A stretch of 17,102 nt of DNA, taken from Casp-actino8 sp965659595. GTDB taxonomy: Bacteria; Actinomycetota; Acidimicrobiia; Acidimicrobiales; Ilumatobacteraceae. Numbering within the stretch: position 1 is the stretch's first letter; each line of letters begins with the position of its first letter. This document shows, in pieces, positions 1 to 6,371 of this stretch. Where the stretch lies: assembly GCA_965659595.1 (NCBI GenBank), contig CBFHWN010000044.1:1-17102 (forward strand). Reading direction: 5' to 3'. Under the pieces are notes generated by a model. It did not search any database and had not been told where the DNA came from. It saw only the letters and a list, made by a program, of their open reading frames with translations. A program made the translations under genes and the position numbers.

Positions 1-195
1 CGGGGCGACGAATCGGGGCGACCCGGGGTCGACCTCGAGCAGCGAGTACTGAACGGCCGTCGACACGATGAACTGCACATAGCGGTGACCGTCGGCGCGC
101 TCACGATCATTGAGCGGATCGGGGTCGAAATCGATGCACCCGGCCGCGAAGCGAATCGCGTCCGCGACCGGGGACCAGGAGGGACCCGATGTCAC
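1..195 (-). CDS. DUF1214-like protein, N-terminal fragment (runs off left edge)
   Basis: This is the first 65 codons of a minus-strand gene that leaves the window at position 1. It begins at a GTG at 195, with a GAGGTGA Shine-Dalgarno-like stretch just upstream; an in-frame TGA at 231-229 excludes a start further out. The reading has a natural composition, including SWSPVADAIRF and a block around residues 35-65 with RADGHRYVQF and DPGSPRFVAP. That block resembles the N-terminal region of DUF1214-containing proteins, where an 'ADG.RY' helix precedes an acidic 'DP..P.F' segment. This is family memory, not a search, and the part that would settle it lies outside the window. It follows the lipoprotein gene by 41 bases on the same strand, so the two may be co-transcribed. 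The function of the family is unclear. Confidence 0.6.
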   Translation of the reverse strand, partial: MTSGPSWSPVADAIRFAAGCIDFDPDPLNDRERADGHRYVQFIVSTAVQYSLLEVDPGSPRFVAP

Positions 196-236
196 CTCGT
201 CACCTCGCCGATCAGCCGCACTCGCTGCTCAGAGGG

Positions 237-737
237 TCACGAGCACGGCGTTGAGACGACTTCACCGCCGAGAGTCGCCTGAACGGCTTCCAGTGCGCTG
301 TCGATGGCGTCGATGTTGTCGGCGGTCGGGTTCCCGCTCAGCGGTACCGCCGACACGGCCCAAGTGTCGCCCTGCAGAGAGCGGAGTTCGCCGAGGTTCG
401 AATCGACCGAACAGCGCACTTCGCTACCGACCTGGGCGGTGAAGTCGTCGGCATTGGCCCAGGCGTAGGCCGACAGGCCGATCGACGACGTCGTCAGGCA
501 GGTCTCGCGAACTGCGGCCGTCATCACGAAACTCTCGGGATTGCAGTCGTATCCGGTGCCTTCGACGGCCGCCACGACCTCGGCCAAGGTCGCCTCGGCT
601 GCACCGCCAGAGCTCGACGACGATTCTTCGGTCGAAGCCGAATCGGAGGATGAACCGGAATCGTCGCCGCCGCAGGCCCCGAGAATCAGGAGGCCGGCCG
701 CAAGAGCCGAGACGAGTGAACGGGATGAACGGAACAT
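237..737 (-). CDS. small secreted lipoprotein, unknown function
   Basis: The product is 166 residues. The start is the ATG at 737, chosen because AAGGAG lies at the right distance upstream and the signal peptide begins there; an in-frame start at 899 would add 54 unlikely residues overlapping the divergent dioxygenase gene. The N-terminus is a lipoprotein signal with lipobox LGAC, lipidated Cys22, followed by GGDD and a Ser/Asp/Glu-rich linker to about residue 50. The mature domain has further cysteines (in YDCNPES, ETCLT, VRCSVD and the C-terminal TPCS) that could form disulfides outside the membrane. I recognise no family. The protein resembles the lipoprotein at 9530-9925 only in its signal and linker. 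Confidence 0.88.
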   Translation of the reverse strand: MFRSSRSLVSALAAGLLILGACGGDDSGSSSDSASTEESSSSSGGAAEATLAEVVAAVEGTGYDCNPESFVMTAAVRETCLTTSSIGLSAYAWANADDFTAQVGSEVRCSVDSNLGELRSLQGDTWAVSAVPLSGNPTADNIDAIDSALEAVQATLGGEVVSTPCS

Positions 738-829
738 GAAGTCTCCTTGGTGCGACGTCGCATGACGCCTTGGTCGGTGGTGAAGATAGCCCACGGAGTG
801 CGTCCCGAGCCGTATGCCAAGATCAAGGA
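738..829. promoter_or_regulatory. divergent intergenic region between lipoprotein and dioxygenase genes
   Basis: This 92-bp gap must hold the promoters of both divergent genes. On the minus strand a TATCTT hexamer (783-788) fits the TANNNT -10 pattern for the lipoprotein gene, without a clear -35. A perfect 12-bp palindrome, TGCGACGTCGCA, lies at 751-762 between that hexamer and the lipoprotein start and could be an operator, although such palindromes are expected a few times by chance in a window this size. No clear promoter is visible for the plus-strand gene. Confidence 0.25.
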
Positions 830-1777
830 ATGAACAAGGTTCCGGTGGTCGATGTCTCCAGCCCGAGTGCCACGTCGCTCGATGCCCTCGACTCGGCATG
901 TCGTGATCATGGGTTCTTCCTCCTGTCCGGCCACGGGCTCGACGACCTCATCGCCCACACCTGGAAGGAGACAGCGTCCTTCTTCGACGCCGACCGCTCG
1001 GTCCACGAAGGCATCATGCGCGACCGCGACAACCCCCTCGGTTACTTCGATCGCGAACTCACGAAGCGCAAGCGCGACCACAAGCAAGTGTTCGACTTCG
1101 TCGATCCGACGAGCCCGCCCCATGACGCCCGCAACCGCTGGCCAGCCGATCGGCCCGAATTCCGCCACAGCATGGTGGCCCTCTACGACGCATTCGACGA
1201 CCTGGCGACCAAGGCTCTGTCTCTCATTCATCAGCTTCTCGACCTTGGACCGGAGTCGCGGCGGCAGGTGGTGGGCGATCGGCGCGGAAGCATGATCCGA
1301 CTGAACCATTACACCGTCGGCGATCCGGTGCCGGAGAGCGAGCGGGACGGTCTGGCCGAACTCGGCGACACGGCACTCGGCTATCACACCGACCCCGGTG
1401 TCCTCACGGTCCTCCTTCAGGACGACACAGGGGGCCTGCAGGCAGAGTCGCTCGAACATGGCTGGATCGACGTCCCGCCGGTTCCGGGAACCATCGTTCT
1501 CAACCTCGGGGACTGCATGCAGGCCTGGACGAACGATCGGTATCGGGCAGCTGTGCACCGAGTGTTGCCCATGACGTCGTCACGACGTTTCAGCATCCCC
1601 TATTTCCTCAACCCGCCGCGCGACTCGGTGATCGCTCCCGTTCCCGAACTGTGCGGAACGGGAGCGCGTTACCGAGCGTTCGCGTGGCGCGAGTTCATGG
1701 ACGCTCGCGCCTACGACAACTTCGCCGACACCGGAGCCGATGACGCTCAGGTGACCGACTACCGACTGCCTGTCTGA
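830..1777 (+). CDS. 2-oxoglutarate/Fe(II)-dependent dioxygenase, isopenicillin N synthase-like
   Basis: The product is 315 residues, a usual length for the family. The N-terminus (VPVVDVSS, then a 'DHGFFLLSGHGL' segment near residues 25-38) is the DIOX_N domain of this superfamily. The catalytic domain carries the iron ligands H186 and D188 (in YHTDPGVLTVLLQD) and H243 (in AAVHRVLP), plus R253-F-S255, the RxS motif that binds the 2-oxoglutarate C5 carboxylate. All key residues are present, so it should be an active, cytoplasmic, non-heme iron oxygenase. The substrate cannot be read from sequence. The ATG at 830 is preferred over one at 770 because family similarity begins there. AAGGA abuts the ATG directly, which is poor Shine-Dalgarno spacing, so the start signal is not strong. 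The gene stands alone on the plus strand and converges with the gene ending at 1780, leaving 2 bases between stops. Confidence 0.93.
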   Translation: MNKVPVVDVSSPSATSLDALDSACRDHGFFLLSGHGLDDLIAHTWKETASFFDADRSVHEGIMRDRDNPLGYFDRELTKRKRDHKQVFDFVDPTSPPHDARNRWPADRPEFRHSMVALYDAFDDLATKALSLIHQLLDLGPESRRQVVGDRRGSMIRLNHYTVGDPVPESERDGLAELGDTALGYHTDPGVLTVLLQDDTGGLQAESLEHGWIDVPPVPGTIVLNLGDCMQAWTNDRYRAAVHRVLPMTSSRRFSIPYFLNPPRDSVIAPVPELCGTGARYRAFAWREFMDARAYDNFADTGADDAQVTDYRLPV

Positions 1778-1779
1778 CG

Positions 1780-2158
1780 TCAGTTCCCGACGTTCGCACG
1801 GTCGGCCCATTCGGCCAAGGTGCCCGTCGCGAGTGCGGCAGCCGCCAGGTCGACTTCGTCGGCCGTGACCAAACCTTCCGACAAGGCGACGTCCACATCC
1901 CCCACACCGAGTAGGANNNNNNNNNNGTAGGACGGCGGCGAGGAGCACCTTTTCGGCGTCGACACCGTCGACGTCCTCGGCGGAGATGACAGCATCCGAC
2001 GTGGTCGTCATGGACCCGTCGACTTCCCCCGATGTGTCGCCACCAGACGGGATGGCTTCGTCATCGGAGGCGGAGCCGCACGCCATGACCGTCAGTGGCA
2101 CAAGTGCGACGACGAGTCCTCGACGCCATTTGGCAGTGATCTTCATGTTGCGCATCAT
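1780..2158 (-). CDS. small lipoprotein interrupted by assembly gap
   Basis: The start is ATG 2158, preceded by GGGAGGA with good spacing and overlapping by one base the TGA of the upstream gene (TGATG), so translation is probably coupled. A lipoprotein signal ends at Cys27 (lipobox VMAC) and is followed by a Ser/Asp/Glu linker to about residue 60. The 10-N gap at 1917-1926 breaks the frame: the upstream part reads to ...KVLLAAVL and the downstream part, in another frame, reads LLGVGDVDV... to the TGA at 1780. Merging the GTAGGA present on both sides of the gap restores one 120-residue protein with no stop. The mature part is a short, Ala/Val/Asp-rich helical domain (two helices around residues 60-110). 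I recognise no family. Confidence 0.8.
1917..1926. other. assembly gap (10 N) inside the lipoprotein gene
   Basis: Ten N bases join two contigs. Both contig ends carry the same hexamer: GTAGGA at 1911-1916 and again at 1927-1932. A fixed run of 10 N usually marks a gap of unknown size. Removing the Ns and one copy of the hexamer gives a continuous reading frame through the lipoprotein gene. Confidence 0.97.
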
Positions 2159-2979
2159 CAGTTTCCTCCCGGTCCGGATTGCTGGCCACCTGTTGTCGGC
2201 GAGCTACTGGGCACACTCGAACTGGTCGAGGTGCTCGACGTCATGTCATGGATTCGCAGTTGATCGCGTAGCTGATCTCGTAGTCGCTCCAGGTCTCCGA
2301 GTTGCACGCCAGCATCGTCCAGCATTTGCTGAGCCTGCTCCTCGAGCATCGACTGGATTCGCTCCTCGGCCTGTTCACGCATCCTCTCGAGTTCGGCCAG
2401 ATCAGAGGGCGTTCCACCGTTCTCTTGCATGTTGCGATACTCGTTCTCGAAACTCTGTTGAAAACGCTGTGCGTGCTCGAACTGGAGTCGGATGCGCAAC
2501 TCTTCCCAACACGAAGTTTCGCCGTCTTCACGACAGTCCTGCACCCTGTCTCGGAGCTGAGCGAAGACCTCCCGCCACTCCGGGGCGATGAAGTCCCAGA
2601 TCCTCAACTGCTCTTGGATTCGCTCGCGAATGCGCTCTCGGAGAAGTTCTCCCGGAAAAGACGTCGTCAAGTCGGTCGTCGACGTCACGGACGAGACCGA
2701 ATTCGACCAGGAGAATCCGAGATCGTTCAACGTCTCCCACAGGATCGCGCCCACGCGAATCGCCCCGACGACCTCGTCTTCGATGTCGCCCCGTACGGCT
2801 TCGCTCACGAAGAGGCCTTGATCCGACATGAACACGTCGACGACGTCGGTCGCCATCGTCTCGTCGTCGGAGGCCGACGTCGGCCCCGATAGCACGAGTA
2901 TCAACCCGCTGATAAGAGCGGCGACGACGGCCACCCGGCCCCATCGGCGTCGTGCGCCCTTGTTGCCACTTCGACTCAT
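2158..2979 (-). CDS. exported coiled-coil protein, unknown function
   Basis: The product is 273 residues. ATG 2979 has AAGGAG six bases upstream and lies one base after the TGA of the preceding gene. A basic N-terminus and a hydrophobic stretch (about 15-31) end in PTSAS, which reads as a signal peptide or N-terminal anchor. Residues 38-110 form a mixed domain (DVVDVFMSDQG, then a Trp- and Ser-rich part). Residues 111-245 are strongly charged and helical, rich in Arg, Glu and Gln (RERIRERIQEQ, ERMREQAEERIQ, ERLRDQLRDQLR), predicting long coiled coil. Two cysteines, C149 and C157, could pair. The C-terminus (246-273) is a Ser/Thr/Pro/Gly tail. It is the middle gene of three coupled genes for exported proteins. 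I know no homologous family; a structural or stress-envelope role is possible but unsupported. Confidence 0.85.
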   Translation of the reverse strand: MSRSGNKGARRRWGRVAVVAALISGLILVLSGPTSASDDETMATDVVDVFMSDQGLFVSEAVRGDIEDEVVGAIRVGAILWETLNDLGFSWSNSVSSVTSTTDLTTSFPGELLRERIRERIQEQLRIWDFIAPEWREVFAQLRDRVQDCREDGETSCWEELRIRLQFEHAQRFQQSFENEYRNMQENGGTPSDLAELERMREQAEERIQSMLEEQAQQMLDDAGVQLGDLERLRDQLRDQLRIHDMTSSTSTSSSVPSSSPTTGGQQSGPGGN

Positions 2980-2980
2980 G

Positions 2981-3544
2981 TCATTCTCCTTCTGGTGTCG
3001 TGGGGGTGACTTGTTGGCGTCCGATGATCACGATCTCGACGTCAGGCTTCGTCTCGCTCTCGGACGACGACTCGGGAAGTCGCTTGACTGCCGATGGCCA
3101 CACGTCGACCCGAATACTCGACGTCGACGGGGTGAAGCCGCGACGGGAGCTCGTGAGCAACGTGAACATGTACTCGCCGGGTCGCGCCCGAGAGCCAGCA
3201 CTCGACATCGACCACTCGACGCGGTGGATCCGACGCCCGTCTTCCTCATACACCGACATCGGTGCGTCGAGGACGGTTCGTCGCCACGGCGACAGTTGCT
3301 CGATCACCAAACGAACCGGGGACGAGTGGTTCGCGTCGGACGCGACGTCCGTCTCGACCACGGCCTCGATGATCAGCGGATCATGTGACAACCGAACTGG
3401 TCGTGCGACGACATCGCCGCCCCACTCGATTCTCGAGCCCGACGTGCCATCGGCACGGGCCACGGTGGGAGCAGACCACGCACAGGTGGCGAAAACCACG
3501 ACGAAAGCGGACTTCCATTTCTTGGCCGTCGCTCTTGACCGCAT
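2981..3544 (-). CDS. secreted beta-rich protein, unknown function
   Basis: The product is 187 residues from ATG 3544, chosen over the in-frame ATG 3571 because GGAGG sits six bases upstream and the signal peptide then has a normal length. The signal peptide (residues 1-31) has a basic start, a hydrophobic core FVVVFATCAW and a cleavage-type end TVARA. The mature part alternates short hydrophobic strands, and the 'RPGEYMFTLLTSSRRGF' block (121-137) followed by SIRVDVWP resembles the last strands of an Ig-like/FlgD-type domain, where 'PGxYxFxLx' turns are common. A Ser/Glu linker (158-166) leads to a final strand VEIVIIG and a Pro/Thr tail. This is the first gene of the three-gene cluster 3544 to 1780. 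The fold suggestion is weak and the function unknown. Confidence 0.82.
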   Translation of the reverse strand: MRSRATAKKWKSAFVVVFATCAWSAPTVARADGTSGSRIEWGGDVVARPVRLSHDPLIIEAVVETDVASDANHSSPVRLVIEQLSPWRRTVLDAPMSVYEEDGRRIHRVEWSMSSAGSRARPGEYMFTLLTSSRRGFTPSTSSIRVDVWPSAVKRLPESSSESETKPDVEIVIIGRQQVTPTTPEGE

Positions 3545-3596
3545 CGTCACCCTCCATCGGACTGCGGCCATTCGGACCGCGGCGACAGAGTGCTGG

Positions 3597-3618
3597 AAAA
3601 TCAGAGGCCGCGGGCGGC
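3597..3618 (-). terminator. possible Rho-independent terminator after the heme membrane protein gene
   Basis: Reading the minus strand downstream of the stop at 3643, a GCCGC/GCGGC inverted repeat (3607-3618) is followed nine bases on by TTTT (3600-3597). The loop is only two bases if all five pairs form, or four bases with a four-pair stem, so it is a weak candidate. It would separate the redox cluster (6261-3643) from the exported-protein cluster (3544-1780). Confidence 0.3.
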
Positions 3619-3642
3619 GAAAACGTCACTGTACGAGACGAC

Positions 3643-4224
3643 TCAAGCGTTCGTGAGTTCTGTGCTCTCCTGAGAACGAGTCCTCTCTCGAGGCGCACGC
3701 CTACCCGAACCAGAAACTCGAACGACCGCCACCGACGTCGCGGCCAGAATCACCACCAATGACACGATTCGGTAGATCCGGTTGGAAGCATCCGTACCGG
3801 CCATTCCGGCGTGAATGGTGGCGAGCCAGGCCGCGCCGTAACTCGCCATGTGGATCGCTCGCCAGAGTTTGCGCGGTAATTTCCTCATCAGAAGCGAGGT
3901 GACCTGAACGATGGTGAGCAGATACATCGCGATCACTCCGAGGGCGACGGCCGTCGGCTGCCACTCGCTGGCGAAGGGAACGAGGATCTCGGCTGGACCG
4001 AACTCGACGTAACTGTCGGCCACGAGGGCTGCGATGTGGCCGCCCGTCGCAAGAACAGCGAGGCCACTCGTCCAACGATGCATGGCGAGAAGCCACGCCG
4101 GTCGATCGACCGACCGGAGAAGGCGAGTCGACATCAACATTCCGAGCACCAGGCTCATGAGAAGCAGTAGCGCAGCCACGATTCCTGTCGATCTCGAGAC
4201 GTACCACCACGTTTGCTCAGACAT
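3643..4224 (-). CDS. ferric reductase-like heme transmembrane protein
   Basis: The product is 193 residues. ATG 4224 overlaps the end of the ApbE gene by 8 bases (ATGTCTGA) behind a GAGGTGG ribosome-binding site, so the two are translated together. Five or six hydrophobic segments are visible. Four histidines sit in two pairs, H49/H63 (H-x13-H) and H125/H138 (H-x12-H), the bis-heme arrangement of ferric-reductase-like/MsrQ-type membrane domains. There is no C-terminal FAD/NAD domain; after the last helix (about 153-170) comes a short, charged Arg/Ser tail. It should move electrons across the membrane between two b-type hemes. Its partner is probably a flavoprotein, as the preceding gene encodes a flavin transferase. 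The electron donor and acceptor are not evident. Confidence 0.87.
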   Translation of the reverse strand: MSEQTWWYVSRSTGIVAALLLLMSLVLGMLMSTRLLRSVDRPAWLLAMHRWTSGLAVLATGGHIAALVADSYVEFGPAEILVPFASEWQPTAVALGVIAMYLLTIVQVTSLLMRKLPRKLWRAIHMASYGAAWLATIHAGMAGTDASNRIYRIVSLVVILAATSVAVVRVSGSGRRAPRERTRSQESTELTNA

Positions 4225-5101
4225 GAGCCACCTCACTTCCTCGAAAGATCTGCGTCCACTCGTCGGAAGCCACCACGTTCCGGTCGGAGTCGACAGTGCG
4301 AACCAGACACCCACGACGAATCGACGCTTCGAAGGCCGTGTTGCCGTCGACGAGAATCGCCGTCGACCACGCTTCGGCTTCGGCGGCCGAGCCAGCGACG
4401 ACGGTGACCGACACCAAACCGTCGGATCGTTCGCTCAACGGCCGGCCCAGTCTCGGGTCGACCGACACGTTCTGCGGTCCGCCGATTTCTCCGATCACGT
4501 CGAGACCAGATGTGGACACACCCCCGTTCTGGACGAGGATGCGACCCGATCGTTCGTGAACACCGTAGGGATCGGTCACTCCGATCGACCAGAAGCCGTG
4601 GTGCGGGCCGATTCCGGCCACGCGGATGTCGCCTCCGATACTCACGAGCGCTCCTGAGGCGCCCGCCTGCAGGAGTCGATCCACAACCATGTCGGCGGCC
4701 AAGCCCTTGCCGACACTCCCAGGATCGAGTCGAACACCCGGTTCGACCTGAATGAGGCAGCGTTCCTCGTCGAGACGGGTCGACAACAACGTCGAGAGTC
4801 CGACCTTCGGCGAACTCGCGTATGCAGGTTGACAGGCTCCATTCGTCAGGGCCGCAGCCGACATCATCGAACGCACCAGATCGATCGTCGACGGGTCGAT
4901 CATCACCGGACGACCTCCGGAGCGATTGATCGCTGAGACGTCGCTCATGTCGTCGAATCGCGTCCAGCATCGCTCGAGGTGGGCGACTCGCCGTTCAGCC
5001 ATGTCGAGAAGGTCACTCGCCGACTCGTGGCGATCGACAGCGACCACCACGACGGCCTCGCACCCCATGGCACGAAAGTTTCTTTCGACGACGATCGACA
5101 C
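4217..5101 (-). CDS. apbE: FAD:protein FMN transferase (ApbE family), divergent
   Basis: The product is 294 residues. The start chosen is GTG 5101, just past the stop of the upstream gene (TGA 5111-5109) with GAGGA at proper spacing. ApbE proteins attach FMN through a phosphoester bond to Thr/Ser of extracytoplasmic flavoproteins, using FAD and Mg2+. Family motifs seen are LERCWTRFDDMSDVSAIN (42-59), LDPGSVGKGLAADMV (125-139), LVSIGGDIRVAG (152-163), GVSTSG (194-199) and the C-terminal AEAEAWSTA (240-248). Differences from typical members: the usual 'HHiiDPrTG' block reads NVSVDPRLG with no histidine, and the Mg-binding Asp of the 'ADALSTA' motif seems to be Glu243. No signal peptide or lipobox is seen, so export is uncertain. 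No FMN acceptor motif is visible in the neighbours. Confidence 0.9.
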   Translation of the reverse strand: MSIVVERNFRAMGCEAVVVVAVDRHESASDLLDMAERRVAHLERCWTRFDDMSDVSAINRSGGRPVMIDPSTIDLVRSMMSAAALTNGACQPAYASSPKVGLSTLLSTRLDEERCLIQVEPGVRLDPGSVGKGLAADMVVDRLLQAGASGALVSIGGDIRVAGIGPHHGFWSIGVTDPYGVHERSGRILVQNGGVSTSGLDVIGEIGGPQNVSVDPRLGRPLSERSDGLVSVTVVAGSAAEAEAWSTAILVDGNTAFEASIRRGCLVRTVDSDRNVVASDEWTQIFRGSEVAHV

Positions 5102-5108
5102 GATTTCC

Positions 5109-5588
5109 TCAACTCGACTTGCTCGTGGAGGCACTGGGCGCAGGAGCCGGCGTCGGAACCTGGACGATGATCGGTGCCGGAGCTACGACAGGTGCCGGTG
5201 CCGTCACAGGAGCCGGGCCCAACGACGGAGCCTCAGGTGCCGCTGTGTCGACGACAGGGGCCGTCGGAGCTGGCGTCGTGATCGGAGCCGAGGGGCTGGC
5301 GACAGAGCCCACGACCGGAGCCTTTGGTACTGCTCGGGCGAAGAACTCGGGCGGGATAGCGGCGAATGCTTCGAGATCGATCCCGGCCGGCACCGGCGCC
5401 ACGTCGATGGTTCCCGGCCGAGTGACCGGGTCGACAGCGGCAACGGTCGTGATCAGGTCATCGGGCGACTCGTTGGCGGCCGCCGAGCCCATGGCTGCGG
5501 TCATGGCCAAGACAGACGTGAGCGAGGCCCCGGTCACCAAGACCTTCGCTGCGACGGCGGGTTTCGTCCGCTGGGTTCGGTCAGTCAT
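5109..5588 (-). CDS. Pro/Ala-rich exported or membrane-anchored protein
   Basis: The product is 159 residues. The start is ATG 5588, which overlaps the stop of the upstream gene by 8 bases (ATGACTGA); in-frame ATGs further up lie inside the repeat tract and would give an unnatural Met/Thr/Ile run. Residues 13-38 form a hydrophobic signal or anchor (VLVTGASLTSVLAMTAAMG). A short acidic segment follows (NESPDDL), then a region with IDLEAFAAIPPEFF (70-83). From about residue 88 to 152 the chain is almost only Ala, Pro, Val and Thr (PAPVVAPAP-type repeats), a likely extended spacer through the cell wall, ending in a Ser/Lys tail. Small proteins with such an N-terminus occur beside ApbE and ferric-reductase-like genes in other Actinobacteria, as far as I recall. 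Its function is not known. Confidence 0.8.
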   Translation of the reverse strand: MTDRTQRTKPAVAAKVLVTGASLTSVLAMTAAMGSAAANESPDDLITTVAAVDPVTRPGTIDVAPVPAGIDLEAFAAIPPEFFARAVPKAPVVGSVASPSAPITTPAPTAPVVDTAAPEAPSLGPAPVTAPAPVVAPAPIIVQVPTPAPAPSASTSKSS

Positions 5589-6261
5589 CGTCGTCACCAC
5601 GATCGTGATCGTCATGATCATCGTCATGATCATCGTCATGATCATCGTCGTCATCGTCATGATCGTCATCGTCATCGTCATCGTCGTCATAGCCAGACGA
5701 CACCAGGGACTCCGACGATGTCGATGTGATCACTTCGCCACCCGACAAGAACGCGCCGAATTCGATCTTCGTGGTCGACGAGGTCAGCTCGACCTCGATA
5801 CGCACCGAGCCGGAACCTTCGGTCTCGGTAACGGTCCATCCCGAGCTCGGGTCGACCGACACGATCGTGAGCACTCCACCAAAGGTGTCGACCGTCGCAA
5901 CGGCCGCGTCGCCGACACTGAACGCCATCAACGTGTTCGCCGGGGCAGAAGTGGACGGAGCGGACGTCAGGGGGGAAGTACCGGTGACCTTCGACGGTGG
6001 AGTCGTGACGTCGAGGACCACCTCGCCCGCGGCCTGGGGGGACACCTCGCCAGCCGGCGAATTCTCGATCAGGAGCGGCTGCCCCGAATCGACGGCTCCC
6101 GGCACCGAGTACACCTGGGTGGCCACCGGAAGGGTCAAGGGGGTCGGCACTTCGGACGAGGCATCACTTCCACTCAGCACTTGGGTGTTCACTGCCACAG
6201 CAGCTGTTCCGGCCGCAAGGACTCCAGCGATGGAGAGGAGGGTTGCTGTTCTGACGTTCAT
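5581..6261 (-). CDS. exported protein with Asp/His-rich C-terminal tail
   Basis: The product is 226 residues from ATG 6261, with AGGAG just upstream; an ATG at 6282 is in frame but has no ribosome-binding site. Residues 1-30 form a signal peptide or anchor (TLLSIAGVLAAGTAAVAV). Residues 31-110 are Ser/Thr/Pro-rich linker. Residues 113-180 form a compact beta-rich domain (AFSVGDAAVATVDTFGG, then VSVDPSSGW and KIEFGAFLSGGEV), a pattern I associate with uncharacterised actinobacterial proteins next to two-component genes. Residues 192-226 are 28 Asp, 5 His, one Arg and one Gly, and end the protein. Such a tail would bind divalent metal ions or be disordered and highly charged. It is the first gene of the cluster facing the response regulator, so the likeliest direct target of that regulator. 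Confidence 0.86.
   Translation of the reverse strand: MNVRTATLLSIAGVLAAGTAAVAVNTQVLSGSDASSEVPTPLTLPVATQVYSVPGAVDSGQPLLIENSPAGEVSPQAAGEVVLDVTTPPSKVTGTSPLTSAPSTSAPANTLMAFSVGDAAVATVDTFGGVLTIVSVDPSSGWTVTETEGSGSVRIEVELTSSTTKIEFGAFLSGGEVITSTSSESLVSSGYDDDDDDDDDHDDDDDDHDDDHDDDHDDHDRGDDDD
5584..5692. repeat. GAT/CAT-type microsatellite coding for the Asp/His tail
   Basis: The plus strand here is a low-complexity mixture of ATC, GTC and ATG triplets. It includes three perfect head-to-tail copies of the 12-mer ATGATCATCGTC at 5614-5649. On the coding minus strand the triplets are GAC/GAT (Asp) and CAT (His). Because the unit is a multiple of three, slippage would lengthen or shorten the tail without breaking the frame. 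Confidence 0.9.
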
Positions 6262-6284
6262 AGGTCTCCTTTCGAACGACACTC

Positions 6285-6290
6285 ACCGTA
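6285..6290 (-). promoter_or_regulatory. candidate -10 element for the 6261-3643 cluster
   Basis: On the minus strand, TACGGT fits the actinobacterial TANNNT -10 pattern and lies 23 bases before the ATG at 6261, leaving room for a short leader with its AGGAG site. No TTGACA-like -35 is seen at the expected distance, which suits a promoter that needs an activator bound at the repeats further upstream. Confidence 0.4.
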
Positions 6291-6323
6291 CGAATCGTCG
6301 ATCCAGGAGAGGGGCGAGCGACA

Positions 6324-6355
6324 TCCAAGAAACGTCCAAGAAACGTCCAAAAACG
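6324..6355. promoter_or_regulatory. three 11-bp tandem direct repeats, likely response-regulator operator
   Basis: Two perfect copies of TCCAAGAAACG (6324-6334, 6335-6345) are followed by a shortened copy TCCAAAAACG (6346-6355). Direct repeats about one helical turn apart are the usual binding sites of OmpR/PhoB-type regulators, which bind head to tail. The array lies between the response-regulator operon and the divergent Asp/His-tail cluster, and ends 16 bases before the candidate -10 of the regulator gene, so a bound regulator would cover its -35 region. Confidence 0.65.
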
Positions 6356-6371
6356 AAACGCCGGACCTGGA

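Noticed and set aside
751..762. Perfect 12-bp palindrome TGCGACGTCGCA before the lipoprotein gene
   Set aside because: About four perfect 12-bp palindromes are expected by chance in 17 kb, and no second copy or flanking symmetry is seen. Kept only as a remark on the intergenic region.
686..1558. Minus-strand open frame opposite the dioxygenase
   Set aside because: The plus-strand frame has all iron and 2-oxoglutarate ligands of the family; the reverse frame has no start signal or domain.
5614..5649. Possible CRISPR-like repeat array
   Set aside because: The repeats are 12 bp, directly adjacent, without spacers, and lie in a coding microsatellite.
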